Origin: Siphonobacter aquaeclarae
GTDB taxonomy: Bacteria; Bacteroidota; Bacteroidia; Cytophagales; Spirosomataceae
Length of the DNA: 64,000 bases
Reading direction: 5' to 3'
Assembly (NCBI RefSeq): GCF_900103285.1
Contig: NZ_FNGS01000005.1
Location: 492,579 to 556,578, forward strand
The notes under the pieces are model-generated. The model was given only the letters and a program-made list of their open reading frames with translations, made no database searches and was not told where the DNA came from. Made by a program: the position numbers and the translations under genes. This document shows, piece by piece, positions 50,547 to 59,935 of the stretch; position 1 is the first letter of the stretch, and the number at the start of each line of letters is the position of its first letter.

Positions 50547-50576
50547 AAAAAGCCCTGGCTCACACCAGGGCTTTTT
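50547..50576. terminator. Intrinsic terminator of aconitase
   Basis: 12-bp perfect stem (AAAAAGCCCTGG with complement), 6-nt loop, T run on both strands, 19 bp after the aconitase stop on the minus strand. Confidence 0.92.
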
Positions 50577-50594
50577 CTTACTCATACGTGTACC

Positions 50595-52862
50595 TTACGC
50601 GCCTACGCTGGCCCGGATGATGTTCAGGGCGCCACCGGCCTTGAACCACTCGATCTGAGCGTCGTTATAGGTATGGTTAACCGGGAAAGTCTCGGTCGTA
50701 CCATCTGCGTGGTTGAGGACAATCGTCAGTTGTTTACCCGGAGCGAATTCGGTCAGGCCAACGATGTCGATGGTATCGTCTTCCAGGATCTTGTCGTAAT
50801 CGGCAGGATCAGCGAAGGTCAGGGCAAGCATACCCTGCTTCTTCAGGTTCGTTTCGTGGATACGGGCGAATGATTTCACGAGGATAGCCCGGACGCCGAG
50901 GTGGCGGGGCTCCATCGCTGCGTGTTCGCGGGATGAACCTTCTCCGTAGTTTTCATCACCGACAACGATCGTACCGATACCGGCAGCCTTGTAGCCGCGC
51001 TGGGTACCCGGAACGGTTCCTACTTCACCTGTCAGCTGGCTCTTCACTTCATTCGCCTTTTCGTTGAAGAAGTTCGTAGCGCCGATGAGGAGGTTATTGG
51101 AGATATTGTCGAGGTGACCACGGAACTTCAGCCACGGACCTGCCATGGAGATATGATCCGTCGTACACTTGCCTTTTGCCTTGATGAGCAGCTTGAGACC
51201 GGTGACGTCGGTACCTTCCCATGCCGTAAACGGCGCTAGGAGTTGCAGACGATCCGAAGTCGGAGATACAATTACCTGAACCGCAGATCCGTCAGCGGCG
51301 GGAGCCTGATAGCCGGCATCATCTACAGCAAAGCCGCGCGGGGGCAGCTCGAGTCCCTGGGGCTCGTCGAACTTAACAGCCACGCCATCGGTGTTGAGGA
51401 GGGTATCCGTGATGGGGTTGAATGTCAGGTCACCGGCAATGGCGAACGCCGTTACGATTTCGGGCGAAGCCACAAACGCGTGGGTATTCGGGTTGCCGTC
51501 GTTCCGGGCCTTGAAGTTCCGGTTGAACGACGTGATGATCGAGTTCTTCTTGGTGGGGTCGCTGGTGTGGCGGGCCCACTGACCGATACACGGTCCGCAG
51601 GCATTGGCCATCACAACGGCACCCATGGTATCGAAGATATCGATGAAGCCGTCGCGCTCGATTGTGAAGCGAACCAGCTCCGAACCGGGCGTAATGGTGT
51701 ATTCGGCTTTCGCCTTCAGCTTCTTGTCAACGGCCTGTTGGGCGAGGCTGGCAGCGCGGCTGATGTCTTCGTAGGAAGAGTTGGTGCAGGAACCGATCAG
51801 ACCTACTTCGAGCTCTGCCGGCCAGTTGTTTTCCTTCACCGCCTGAGCGAATTTAGAAAGCGGCCAGGCCAGATCGGGGGTGAACGGGCCGTTGATGTGC
51901 GGCTCGAGCGTCGACAGGTCAAGTTCGATCAGTTGATCGTAGTAGGCAGCCGGGTCAGCGTATACTTCATCATCGGAACGGAGGTATCCGGCAACGCCGT
52001 CAGCCAGTTCGGCAACGTCGGCACGGCCCGTACCTTTGAGGTATTCAGCCATTTTCGGGTCATACGCGAAGATGGAAGTCGTCGCCCCGATTTCCGCACC
52101 CATGTTACAGATCGTACCTTTTCCAGTAGCAGAAAGGCTTTCAGCGCCTTCGCCGAAGTATTCGACGATCGCACCGGTACCGCCTTTCACGGTCAGCTGA
52201 CCGGCTACCCAAAGGATAACGTCTTTTGCGGAAGTCCAGCCGCTGAGTTTGCCCGTGAGCTTCACACCGATCAGTTTCGGCATTTTCAGTTCCCAGGCAA
52301 GGCCAGCCATAACGTCGCAGGCATCCGCGCCGCCGACACCGATCGCAACCATACCCAGACCGCCGGCATTCGGGGTGTGGGAGTCGGTACCGATCATCAT
52401 GCCGCCCGGGAACGCATAGTTCTCGAGTACTACCTGGTGAATAATCCCGGCTCCGGGTTTCCAGAAACCAATTCCGTATTTATTGGATACCGACGAGAGG
52501 AAGTCGAATACTTCCTTTGACTGCGTCACAGCGTTCGTAAGGTCTTCCTTCGCACCTACTTTCGCCTGGATCAGGTGGTCACAGTGTACGGTTGAGGGAA
52601 CGGCTACTTTCGGACGACCTGCCTGCATGAACTGGAGCAATGCCATCTGGGCAGTCGCATCCTGCATCGCCACGCGGTCGGGAGCGAAGTCTACGTAATC
52701 CTTGCCACGCGTAAACGGAGTACTAAGCGAACTATCCCAAAGGTGAGCGTATAAAATCTTCTCCGAAAGAGTCATCGGCCGACCCAGTACCTGCCGTGCG
52801 GTTGCCACTCGTTCCGGCATCCGGGCGTACAGGGCCTTAATCATCTCAATGTCAAAAGCCAT
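50595..52862 (-). CDS. acn: Aconitate hydratase (mitochondrial-type)
   Basis: A 755-residue [4Fe-4S] hydro-lyase that isomerises citrate to isocitrate in the TCA cycle. The cluster ligands are in [10 protein letters not shown] and the pair [11 protein letters not shown]. Other signatures are [49 protein letters not shown] (in part) and [18 protein letters not shown]-type EGSSREHAA. The length and start ([11 protein letters not shown] near residue 33) fit the mitochondrial-type aconitase common in Bacteroidota rather than the 890-residue AcnA. Codon use is biased as for a strongly expressed gene. A TAGTTTTG box lies 45 bp upstream. Confidence 0.97.
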   Translation of the reverse strand: MAFDIEMIKALYARMPERVATARQVLGRPMTLSEKILYAHLWDSSLSTPFTRGKDYVDFAPDRVAMQDATAQMALLQFMQAGRPKVAVPSTVHCDHLIQAKVGAKEDLTNAVTQSKEVFDFLSSVSNKYGIGFWKPGAGIIHQVVLENYAFPGGMMIGTDSHTPNAGGLGMVAIGVGGADACDVMAGLAWELKMPKLIGVKLTGKLSGWTSAKDVILWVAGQLTVKGGTGAIVEYFGEGAESLSATGKGTICNMGAEIGATTSIFAYDPKMAEYLKGTGRADVAELADGVAGYLRSDDEVYADPAAYYDQLIELDLSTLEPHINGPFTPDLAWPLSKFAQAVKENNWPAELEVGLIGSCTNSSYEDISRAASLAQQAVDKKLKAKAEYTITPGSELVRFTIERDGFIDIFDTMGAVVMANACGPCIGQWARHTSDPTKKNSIITSFNRNFKARNDGNPNTHAFVASPEIVTAFAIAGDLTFNPITDTLLNTDGVAVKFDEPQGLELPPRGFAVDDAGYQAPAADGSAVQVIVSPTSDRLQLLAPFTAWEGTDVTGLKLLIKAKGKCTTDHISMAGPWLKFRGHLDNISNNLLIGATNFFNEKANEVKSQLTGEVGTVPGTQRGYKAAGIGTIVVGDENYGEGSSREHAAMEPRHLGVRAILVKSFARIHETNLKKQGMLALTFADPADYDKILEDDTIDIVGLTEFAPGKQLTIVLNHADGTTETFPVNHTYNDAQIEWFKAGGALNIIRASVGA

Positions 52863-53326
52863 CGTTTCTATTAGCGTTTAAAATAATGAAGGAACAGGTC
52901 TTTGCCGCAAAACTACAAAACAAGTGGGGTCATGCCACGAGAAAATCTGAAATTCCTGCTCAGATATTATACATGGATATCCACCCGATTTGAGCGCCGC
53001 TGCCGGGGACTCAACTACCCTCCGGCATGGGTTTTTCTGCCCGTAACAGGATAAAAGGTAGACGGAAAGAAGGCTCACGGAACCCTACCCGATTGGCTAA
53101 CGTTGCCACGATTGGATCAGTTTCCGGTAGTGCCCGTCTGTCTGTTCTACAAAACCATCTGCTAAAAAAGAAGCTCTTTAGCCGGTTGATTTTCAGCAAA
53201 TTTTATACTTTCCACTGCTTTTTTTACCAAATATTCCGCTTTGTTGGAAAGGAATAGTTGCCTGTGTTTCGAATTTTTGTCACTTATTTTGGCAGACGCT
53301 TCCCATACACCTAATGTCGCATTATT
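52863..53326. other. 464-bp divergent gap between aconitase and topA
   Basis: Apart from the promoter-like box near the aconitase start I recognise nothing here. A TATTTTG-like sequence upstream of topA does not fit the TAnnTTTG spacing. Open frames of about 60-75 codons on both strands have no family features. Confidence 0.5.
52908..52915 (-). promoter_or_regulatory. Candidate -7 box TAGTTTTG for aconitase
   Basis: On the minus strand it fits TAnnTTTG, 45 bp before the start codon. No -33 TTTG at the usual spacing. Confidence 0.5.
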
Positions 53327-55834
53327 ATGGCCAAGAAGAACCTTGTCATAGTGGAGTCACCCGCCAAAGCCAAGACCATTGAAGGGTATCTGGGCGGGGA
53401 TTTTCAGGTTAAATCCAGCTACGGACACGTCCGGGATCTGCCTGATAAAGGGCTCGCTATTGATATTAAAAACGGTTTTCTCCCCACTTACGAGGTATCG
53501 CCGGACAAGGTGAAAGTCGTCAACGAACTGCGGCAGCTTGCCAAGTCCTCACAGGAAGTGTGGCTGGCAACTGACGACGACCGGGAAGGAGAAGCTATTT
53601 CCTGGCACCTGAAGGAAACGCTCGGTTTGCCCGATTCGACCAAACGGATCGTATTCCGGGAAATCACGAAAGGCGCCATCCAGAAGGCTATTCAGAATCC
53701 GCGTACGATCAATCAGGACCTCGTCAATGCCCAGCAGGCACGCCGGGTACTCGACCGCCTGATCGGTTTCGAGCTTTCTCCCGTCCTATGGGAAAAAGTC
53801 AAGCGCGGTCTTTCCGCCGGCCGCGTACAGTCGGTAGCGGTACGCCTCGTCGTCGAACGCGAACGCGATATTGACAAGTTCAAGTCGAAATCCAGTTTCA
53901 AGGTTGTAGCGCTTTTCAGACTCGAAGGAGGGAAAGTACTGCAGGCGGAGCTCGCTAAAAACCTGGAGACGGCCGAGCTCGCCCGGACTTTCCTCGAAAA
54001 ATGCCGCGGCGCCATCTTCACCATCAAAAACCTGGAGACCAAGCCGGCCAAGAAATCACCCGCGCCGCCCTTCACCACCTCTACACTTCAGCAGGAAGCC
54101 AGCCGGAAGCTCGGATACTCCGTCGCCTCCACCATGCTGTATGCCCAGAAGTTGTACGAAGCGGGGAAGATCAGCTACATGCGTACCGACTCCACGAATC
54201 TGAGCGAAGAAGCCATTTCCAAGTCGAAGGCTTCCATTATCGATCAGTTCGGTGATTCCTACTCACAGGTACGGAAATACAAGACGAAAAACGAGTCGGC
54301 ACAGGAAGCGCACGAAGCCATCCGTCCGACCGAATTTTCCGTTGCCTCTGCAGGAGAAACCCGCCAGGAGCAGCGTTTGTACGAGCTGATCTGGAAGCGC
54401 GCCATCGCTTCGCAGATGGCGGATGCACAACTTGAGCGTACCACAGCAACCATCGGAATATCAACCACTTCGGAAGAGCTCATCGCACAGGGTGAAGTCA
54501 TCAAGTTCGACGGTTTCCTGAAAGTATACCTGGAGTCGAAAGACGACGAAGACGAAGAAAGCAAGGGCATGCTGCCGCCGCTTTCTATCGGTCAGGTACT
54601 CGACCTCGACAACATGAAGGCCACAGAGCGCTTCAGCCGCCCGCCCGCCCGCTTTACGGAAGCGAGTCTCGTCAAGGAACTGGAAGAGCGGGGTATCGGG
54701 CGTCCGTCAACCTATGCGCCGACGATCTCGACGATTATCAAGCGGGAATACGTCGTCAAGGAAGACCGTCCCGGCAAGGAACGCAGTTTCCAGGAACTCG
54801 TTCTGAAAGACAATGCCATTCGGGAAAGTACCGGAAAAGAAACGTATGGTACCGAAAAGGCCAAGCTTTTCCCGACGACGATCGGTATGATTGTCAATGA
54901 CTTCCTGGTGCAGAATTTCGATAACGTGGTGGATTTCAAGTTTACCGCGGATATGGAGGAGGAATTCGACAAGATCGCTGAAGGCCAGATCGAATGGCAG
55001 CGGATGATCGATAATTTTTACAAGAACTTCCACTCCACGATCGAACAGAGTTCCAGTGCCGAAAAAAGTTCGGTAACGTCGGCCCGGGAGCTGGGTATCG
55101 ACCCGAAAACCGGGAAGCCGGTATCGGTACGTCTCGGCAAGTACGGACCGTATGCGCAACTCGGCGACTCCAAGGACGAGCAGAAGCCCCAATACGCCAA
55201 CCTGCCGAAGGATAAGCTCCTGGAAACCATTACGCTGGAAGAAGCGATTGAGCTCTTCAAACTACCCCGGACCGTGGGCGAGTACGAAGGCAAGGAGCTG
55301 CTCGTCAACATCGGGAAACTGGGACCGTACGTCAAGTTTGACGACAAGTACTTTAACCTCACTCCGGAAGACGATCCGTATACCATCGACGAGGAGCGGG
55401 CTGTACAGCTGATCGAGGAAAAACGGGCCGCGGAAGTATCCGAAATGCTCGGGCTTTTCGAAAATAATCCGATTACCAAGGGCAAGGGTCGCTTCGGGCC
55501 GTATGTCAAGCACGACGGGAAGTTTTTCTCCCTGCCACGCGGCATGAACCTGGCGACGATTTCCCTGGAAGAGGCGATTACCGTCATCCAGAACAAGCGG
55601 AATGCTGAAGCCAACAAGGTCATCCGTGAATTTCCGGAAAACCCGTCTGTAAAAGTGCTGAACGGGCAATACGGGCCGTATATCCAGATCGGCAAGCGGA
55701 ACGTACGTATTCCGAAGGGTACTGACCCGGCAACGCTGACGCTCGAACAATGCCTGGAACTCGGCGGCGAAACACCCGCAGCCGAAGAAAAAGAGAAGAA
55801 GCCGGCCCGGAAAAAGGCCGAATCCAAAAAATAA
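53327..55834 (+). CDS. topA: DNA topoisomerase I (type IA) with C-terminal repeats instead of zinc fingers
   Basis: An 835-residue topoisomerase that relaxes negative supercoils. The Toprim domain (1-115) has IVESPAKAKTIEGYLG and the acidic DDDREGEAI (83-91); the catalytic tyrosine is Y284 in KISYMRTDSTNLS. Strand-passage segments RVQSVAVRLV and GIGRPSTYAPTI are intact. The C-terminus (about 585-800) contains four related repeats marked by GKYGPYAQ, GKLGPYVK, GRFGPYVK and GQYGPYIQ, the type seen in many Bacteroidota, with no tetracysteine zinc fingers, then a Lys/Ala/Glu tail (AEEKEKKPARKKAESKK). The ATG follows a T-rich promoter region. Terminator and sirtuin gene come after. Confidence 0.97.
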   Translation: MAKKNLVIVESPAKAKTIEGYLGGDFQVKSSYGHVRDLPDKGLAIDIKNGFLPTYEVSPDKVKVVNELRQLAKSSQEVWLATDDDREGEAISWHLKETLGLPDSTKRIVFREITKGAIQKAIQNPRTINQDLVNAQQARRVLDRLIGFELSPVLWEKVKRGLSAGRVQSVAVRLVVERERDIDKFKSKSSFKVVALFRLEGGKVLQAELAKNLETAELARTFLEKCRGAIFTIKNLETKPAKKSPAPPFTTSTLQQEASRKLGYSVASTMLYAQKLYEAGKISYMRTDSTNLSEEAISKSKASIIDQFGDSYSQVRKYKTKNESAQEAHEAIRPTEFSVASAGETRQEQRLYELIWKRAIASQMADAQLERTTATIGISTTSEELIAQGEVIKFDGFLKVYLESKDDEDEESKGMLPPLSIGQVLDLDNMKATERFSRPPARFTEASLVKELEERGIGRPSTYAPTISTIIKREYVVKEDRPGKERSFQELVLKDNAIRESTGKETYGTEKAKLFPTTIGMIVNDFLVQNFDNVVDFKFTADMEEEFDKIAEGQIEWQRMIDNFYKNFHSTIEQSSSAEKSSVTSARELGIDPKTGKPVSVRLGKYGPYAQLGDSKDEQKPQYANLPKDKLLETITLEEAIELFKLPRTVGEYEGKELLVNIGKLGPYVKFDDKYFNLTPEDDPYTIDEERAVQLIEEKRAAEVSEMLGLFENNPITKGKGRFGPYVKHDGKFFSLPRGMNLATISLEEAITVIQNKRNAEANKVIREFPENPSVKVLNGQYGPYIQIGKRNVRIPKGTDPATLTLEQCLELGGETPAAEEKEKKPARKKAESKK

Positions 55835-55837
55835 CCT

Positions 55838-55864
55838 GCTGCCGGCCATCCGCCGGCAGCTTTT
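55838..55864 (+). terminator. Terminator after topA
   Basis: 9-bp stem GCTGCCGGC/GCCGGCAGC with a 5-nt loop then TTTTG; it ends 7 bp before the sirtuin start, so read-through must occur or the sirtuin gene has its own promoter nearby. Confidence 0.72.
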
Positions 55865-55871
55865 GTTTTCG

Positions 55872-56588
55872 ATGAAAAAACTGGTGATACTCAGCGGGGC
55901 CGGCATTTCAGCAGAAAGCGGGATCCGGACTTTTCGCGACTCCGGTGGTCTGTGGGAAAACCACCGCGTAGAAGATGTCGCCACGCCCGAAGCCTGGAAA
56001 CGAAATCCGGAGCTGGTCTTGGAGTTTTACAACCAGCGGCGCAAACAGGCGCTGGCAGCCGAACCAAACGAGGCTCATCTCCTGCTGGCGGCGCTGGAGA
56101 CTGATTTTGATGTAACCATTATCACGCAAAATGTCGACGACCTGCACGAGCGGGCAGGCAGTACGGACGTTCTCCACCTGCACGGAGAGTTATTCAAAGC
56201 GCGGTCTACAGCCGATCCGTCGCTTGTTTACCCGGTTGACGGCTGGTCGCTGCAAATGGGTGATACCTGCGAACAGGGAAGCCAGCTCCGGCCGCATATC
56301 GTGTGGTTCGGGGAAGAAGTTCCGGCGATTTACGAGGCTATCCCGTTTTGTGAGGAAGCGGATGTATTTGTGGTAATCGGAACGTCCCTGCAGGTATACC
56401 CGGCAGCCGGGCTGGTCAACTATGTCGGCCGGTCGGTTCCCGTTTTTGTGATTGATCCGCATACTCCGGAAGTAGCCCGCTCCCGGAATGTGACCTATAT
56501 CCGGGAAAAGGCCACGGACGGGATGAAGGTACTTCAGCGCCTTCTGTCGGAACCTCCGTTCCGGATGTCATCCCAACCGACCCTTTAA
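55872..56588 (+). CDS. SIR2-family NAD-dependent protein deacylase without zinc cysteines
   Basis: A 238-residue sirtuin, which removes acyl groups from lysines with consumption of NAD. NAD-binding motifs are GAGISAESGIRTFRDSGG, TQNVDDLHERAG and GTSLQVYPAAGLV; the catalytic histidine is in LHLHGELF, followed by PHIVWFGEEVP. The small zinc-binding module normally has two CxxC pairs; here the stretch between the catalytic His and PHIVWFGE contains only one cysteine (GDTCEQGSQ), so no structural zinc is expected. I recall the same loss in other Bacteroidota sirtuins. It starts at an ATG 37 bp after topA. Confidence 0.93.
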   Translation: MKKLVILSGAGISAESGIRTFRDSGGLWENHRVEDVATPEAWKRNPELVLEFYNQRRKQALAAEPNEAHLLLAALETDFDVTIITQNVDDLHERAGSTDVLHLHGELFKARSTADPSLVYPVDGWSLQMGDTCEQGSQLRPHIVWFGEEVPAIYEAIPFCEEADVFVVIGTSLQVYPAAGLVNYVGRSVPVFVIDPHTPEVARSRNVTYIREKATDGMKVLQRLLSEPPFRMSSQPTL

Positions 56589-56614
56589 CAAAATTTATCG
56601 GTCGTATTCCCGGT

Positions 56615-56622
56615 TAATTTTG
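56615..56622 (+). promoter_or_regulatory. Candidate -7 box TAATTTTG upstream of the subtilase
   Basis: Fits TAnnTTTG; it lies 127 bp before the subtilase ATG, leaving a long leader. No -33 match. Confidence 0.35.
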
Positions 56623-56749
56623 TATTTTTTCCTTCCATTTCAGGGAAACAGGCAGAACGCCACCCGCTGGCAGACTCCTTTTCCGTTACTAGTGAAAAAT
56701 CGTTCCGGATTTCCATGGGTATCCGGAAGACACATCAACAAAATTACCT

Positions 56750-58369
56750 ATGCGTAAATGGTTCATTCCGGTGGCCGTACTGGCTGCTCATCTGGCAACC
56801 GCCCAAAGTCAGAACACGTCTTCTGAACCTGTAAAAACCAAGGCGCCGACCAACTGGTTTAACCTTGATTATTCTGCTGACAACGTGCGAGGTGTCAGTA
56901 CCGAAAAGGCTTACGAACTCCTGAAAGGACGGAAATCTCATCCCGTGATCGTTGGCGTCATCGACTCGGGAATCGATATCAACCACGAAGACCTTAAGTC
57001 GGTCATCTGGAAGAACCCGAAGGAAATTGCCGGAAACGGCAAGGATGACGACGGAAACGGCTATATCGATGACGTCAACGGCTGGAGCTTTCTTGGCAAC
57101 AAGGACGGCCGGAACATCGACAAGGAATCCCTCGAGCTGACCCGTGAATACGCCCGGTACAAGAAACTGTTCGACGGGAAATCGGAAGCCGACATTCCTG
57201 CCGATCAGAAAGACGCCTTCACGTACTACCAGGAGCTGAAGATCGCGTACAACGAAAAGGCGCAGGAATCAAAGATGATGCTGCCCCTGATCGAGAACCT
57301 CCTCAAGACCTACCAGGAGTCGACTGCGACGATCAAAGAATACCTGAAGAAAGACAGCTTCACGGCGGAAGACGTCTCCAAAATCGATAAAACCACGGCA
57401 GACGCGAAGGTGAAAAAGGCCATCTCTGTACTGGAACGTGGCTATCAGATGGGGTACAACGAGAAGGAACTGCAGGAAGGCCTGGATCACTACAAGACCG
57501 AAGCGGAAATCCAGCTCAACACCGATTTCAACGCCCGGAAAGAAATCATTGGCGACGATCCGGATAATACGGCCGATCACAACTACGGTAACAACGACGT
57601 CATCGGGCCTGACGCGCGCCACGGCACGCACGTAGCGGGTATCATCGGCGCTGACCGGACGAACTCCCTCGGAGTGAAAGGCGTAGCTGACAACGTCCGG
57701 ATTATGGTCGTTCGGGCAGTACCCGACGGAGACGAACGTGATAAGGACGTTGCCAATGCCATCCGCTATGCGGTCGACAACGGTGCGCAAATTCTCAACA
57801 TGTCATTCGGCAAGGCCTATTCTCCTCAGAAAGAGGCTGTTGATGAAGCAGTAAAATACGCGGAGAAGAAAGGAGTACTCCTCGTCCACGCGGCCGGCAA
57901 CGAATCCAAGAATACCGACGAAGAGCCGAACTTCCCCAACCGGAAGTTTAAGAAAGGCGGAGAACCCAACAACTGGATCGAAGTTGGCGCGATCAGCTGG
58001 GAACCGAACAAGGTAGCCAGCTTCTCGAACTACGGAAAGAAAGGCGTTGATCTCTTCTCGCCGGGCGTCGCGTTGTATTCTACTGTTCCCGGTTCGAAAT
58101 ACGAAGAACTCGACGGAACGTCAATGGCCTCTCCGGTAGTAGCCGGTGTGGCTGCGCTCGTGAAGTCCTACTTCCCGAAAATTACGGCGGCGCAATTGAA
58201 AGATCTCCTGATCCAGTCGACCGTTAAATTCCCCGAGCAACAAGTCAATCTGCCGGGCGGCGACGGCCAGGTAGCCTTTGGCGAACTGTCCAATACGGGT
58301 GGTGAAGTCAATGCCTACCAGGCGGTGAAGCTGGCCCTGGAGTGGGAAAAGGCCGGAAAGATCAAGTAA
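56750..58369 (+). CDS. Secreted subtilisin-like serine protease (S8) with a large insertion between Asp and His
   Basis: A 539-residue exported protease. The signal peptide is RKWFIPVAVLAAHLATAQ. The triad is D72 (GVIDSGID), H291 (DARHGTHVAG) and S458 (GTSMASPVV), with the oxyanion N384 (HAAGNES). Normally Asp and His are about 30-40 residues apart; here they are 219 apart. Early in the gap is a calcium-type loop DDDGNGYIDD (99-108), then a roughly 150-residue helical insertion rich in Lys and Glu (about 125-265). It has no obvious propeptide or sorting domain (no Por-type C-terminus). Relatives with this insertion are known from Bacteroidota; substrates are unknown. It is convergent with the TetR gene. 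Confidence 0.94.
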   Translation: MRKWFIPVAVLAAHLATAQSQNTSSEPVKTKAPTNWFNLDYSADNVRGVSTEKAYELLKGRKSHPVIVGVIDSGIDINHEDLKSVIWKNPKEIAGNGKDDDGNGYIDDVNGWSFLGNKDGRNIDKESLELTREYARYKKLFDGKSEADIPADQKDAFTYYQELKIAYNEKAQESKMMLPLIENLLKTYQESTATIKEYLKKDSFTAEDVSKIDKTTADAKVKKAISVLERGYQMGYNEKELQEGLDHYKTEAEIQLNTDFNARKEIIGDDPDNTADHNYGNNDVIGPDARHGTHVAGIIGADRTNSLGVKGVADNVRIMVVRAVPDGDERDKDVANAIRYAVDNGAQILNMSFGKAYSPQKEAVDEAVKYAEKKGVLLVHAAGNESKNTDEEPNFPNRKFKKGGEPNNWIEVGAISWEPNKVASFSNYGKKGVDLFSPGVALYSTVPGSKYEELDGTSMASPVVAGVAALVKSYFPKITAAQLKDLLIQSTVKFPEQQVNLPGGDGQVAFGELSNTGGEVNAYQAVKLALEWEKAGKIK

Positions 58370-58388
58370 TCTGCCATACAACTGTATC

Positions 58389-58416
58389 AAAAAGGGGCGC
58401 TTCGGCGCCCCTTTTT
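58389..58416. terminator. Bidirectional terminator between subtilase and TetR genes
   Basis: 12-bp perfect stem (AAAAAGGGGCGC with complement) capped by a TTCG tetraloop, T run on both strands. Confidence 0.94.
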
Positions 58417-58418
58417 CG

Positions 58419-59000
58419 TTATCGTTTCAACCCGTCCCAAACGGTATTGACGGCGGTATTGAGCAGCATCGGATCGACGGACAGGTCTCCGGAGAGTTTC
58501 ATTTTCACGAGAGAGGTTATGTTTCCGTAGACCAGCCAGGCCATCAGTTTCGAGGAAATATCCTTCATCTGGCCGGTATGAATACCCTTTCGGAGAAATT
58601 CCCACAGAGGCTGATAGAAGCTGAAGATTTCTTCCTTCGGCATCTTGTTCATGATCGGGGAATTGGCGTAGTGCTCGATGAAGAGAAACTGATCCGGATT
58701 ATTGACGAAGTAATGATACAACCCGAGAAACACGGCCCGGAAACGGTCACGGTATGGTTTCGCGGCGTCATCACTGTCGATAATAACCCGGGCTACTTTC
58801 TCCCGGTACATCAGAAAGAGTTCGTCAATGAGCTGCTCTTTGCTGTCGAAGTAGTGGTAGATGGTCCCTGCAGCGACGTTAGCGTGCTTCGCCACCATGC
58901 TCATCGGCGTGGCGTGAAACCCGTTTCTGGAAATCAGGTCGAGCGTGGCTTCCAGAATGGCGGTACGCTTGTCGGCAGGTCGTCCTGCTTTACTATTCAT
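58419..59000 (-). CDS. TetR/AcrR family transcriptional regulator
   Basis: A 193-residue one-component regulator. The N-terminal helix-turn-helix (about 10-57) reads ILEATLDLISRNGFHATPMSMVAKHANVAAGTIYHYFDSKEQL in the family manner (the AAGTIYHYF recognition-helix end is visible). The C-terminal ligand-binding part (60-193) has FLFIEHYANSPIMNKM and other helices, seen in a Bacteroidota TetR group. Neither ligand nor target is readable. The DUF1460 gene lies 26 bp upstream on the same strand, and the start regions do not show an inverted operator I could identify. TetR factors usually repress a nearby efflux or lipid gene; none is adjacent. Confidence 0.93.
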   Translation of the reverse strand: MNSKAGRPADKRTAILEATLDLISRNGFHATPMSMVAKHANVAAGTIYHYFDSKEQLIDELFLMYREKVARVIIDSDDAAKPYRDRFRAVFLGLYHYFVNNPDQFLFIEHYANSPIMNKMPKEEIFSFYQPLWEFLRKGIHTGQMKDISSKLMAWLVYGNITSLVKMKLSGDLSVDPMLLNTAVNTVWDGLKR

Positions 59001-59026
59001 AGGTGCTTTTTAGCTTGGGGATGAAA

Positions 59027-59833
59027 TCAACGTAAGCGGGCAACCATAATTCCGGTTTGGGTGGAGTGTTGCCGGAGGTACGCCGTGAGCGGTTCGGCAG
59101 TCAGCATCACTTTACCTTTTTCGGAGGAAGCATGCAGCAGGTAGATACGCCCGGCTTTCCGGACCGCAAATCCCTCGTGTGATACATCCAGTCCTTTGAT
59201 CGACGACGTAATGCCGACAATATCTCCCGGCCGGAAAAGATCTTCGCGGATCCGGTCTTTTGGAATGAAAAACCGCGGGGTCGTCAGTAATTTCCTTTCC
59301 GCATCCAGCGTCAGGCGGTAAGCCGTACTGTCTCCGAGTGAAGGGTACAGCTGCCGGTGTCCCGACATAAAGTTGATGGGTTTGTCGTATGCCTGCCGGT
59401 CGCCCGGGTACACAAGATCGGCTTCTCCCCTTTCCACGAGTTGTCCCAGGAAGGAAGAAAAATAATGGAGCCGGCTCCCGTATCCCTGAATCACACCGCC
59501 CCGATAGCGGCATTGGGTGAGATTACGCCGGAAAGCGTCTGCCGTCCGTTCGTTATCCTGAATCGTCCGGGCAAGGGCCAGCACATTTTCGACGAAGGTT
59601 GTACAATCCAGCTGCCGGACGTTCACGACCAGATGCTCCTCCGGAGATTCAAGGGTATGTGCCACATAGGGCGTACCCAGAAAGCTCATCGCCACCTGTA
59701 CGGCAGTTTCCGGAAGGGAGGCCTCCCGGGTAATGCGAAGTTTTTGTTTCAGCAGCTCGTCGTCCCCCGACTGCGTCCACGAAGTCAGCAGGGCAAGCAA
59801 CAATATCCCCACCCACAGGCTGTTACGACTCAT
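59027..59833 (-). CDS. Exported DUF1460 protein (putative N-acetylmuramoyl-L-alanine amidase-like, NlpC/P60 fold)
   Basis: A 268-residue protein with an N-terminal hydrophobic segment (NSLWVGILLLALLTSWTQ) that acts as signal peptide. The DUF1460 pattern is clear: FLGTPYVAHTLE, then LDCTTFVENVLALA with the probable nucleophile C77, YFSSFLG, NFMSGHRQLYP, and the late FRPGDIVGITSSIKGLDVSHEGFAV with a likely catalytic histidine. Such proteins belong to the papain-like NlpC/P60 superfamily, and a Bacteroides structure was described as an amidase-like peptidoglycan enzyme. It probably acts on cell-wall fragments in the periplasm. TetR lies downstream on the same strand. Confidence 0.88.
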   Translation of the reverse strand: MSRNSLWVGILLLALLTSWTQSGDDELLKQKLRITREASLPETAVQVAMSFLGTPYVAHTLESPEEHLVVNVRQLDCTTFVENVLALARTIQDNERTADAFRRNLTQCRYRGGVIQGYGSRLHYFSSFLGQLVERGEADLVYPGDRQAYDKPINFMSGHRQLYPSLGDSTAYRLTLDAERKLLTTPRFFIPKDRIREDLFRPGDIVGITSSIKGLDVSHEGFAVRKAGRIYLLHASSEKGKVMLTAEPLTAYLRQHSTQTGIMVARLR

Positions 59834-59935
59834 AGTGCATTATCCCTGCAAAAATAGAATTTCTGACAAAATCCGTAGTTGCCGGCCGGAAATCGAACCA
59901 AAATAGTATGTTTCCGGGTATTTATTTACCAAAAC

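Noticed and set aside
51243-52520. 425-codon open frame antisense to aconitase
   Set aside because: Complement of a highly biased housekeeping gene, no signature motifs.
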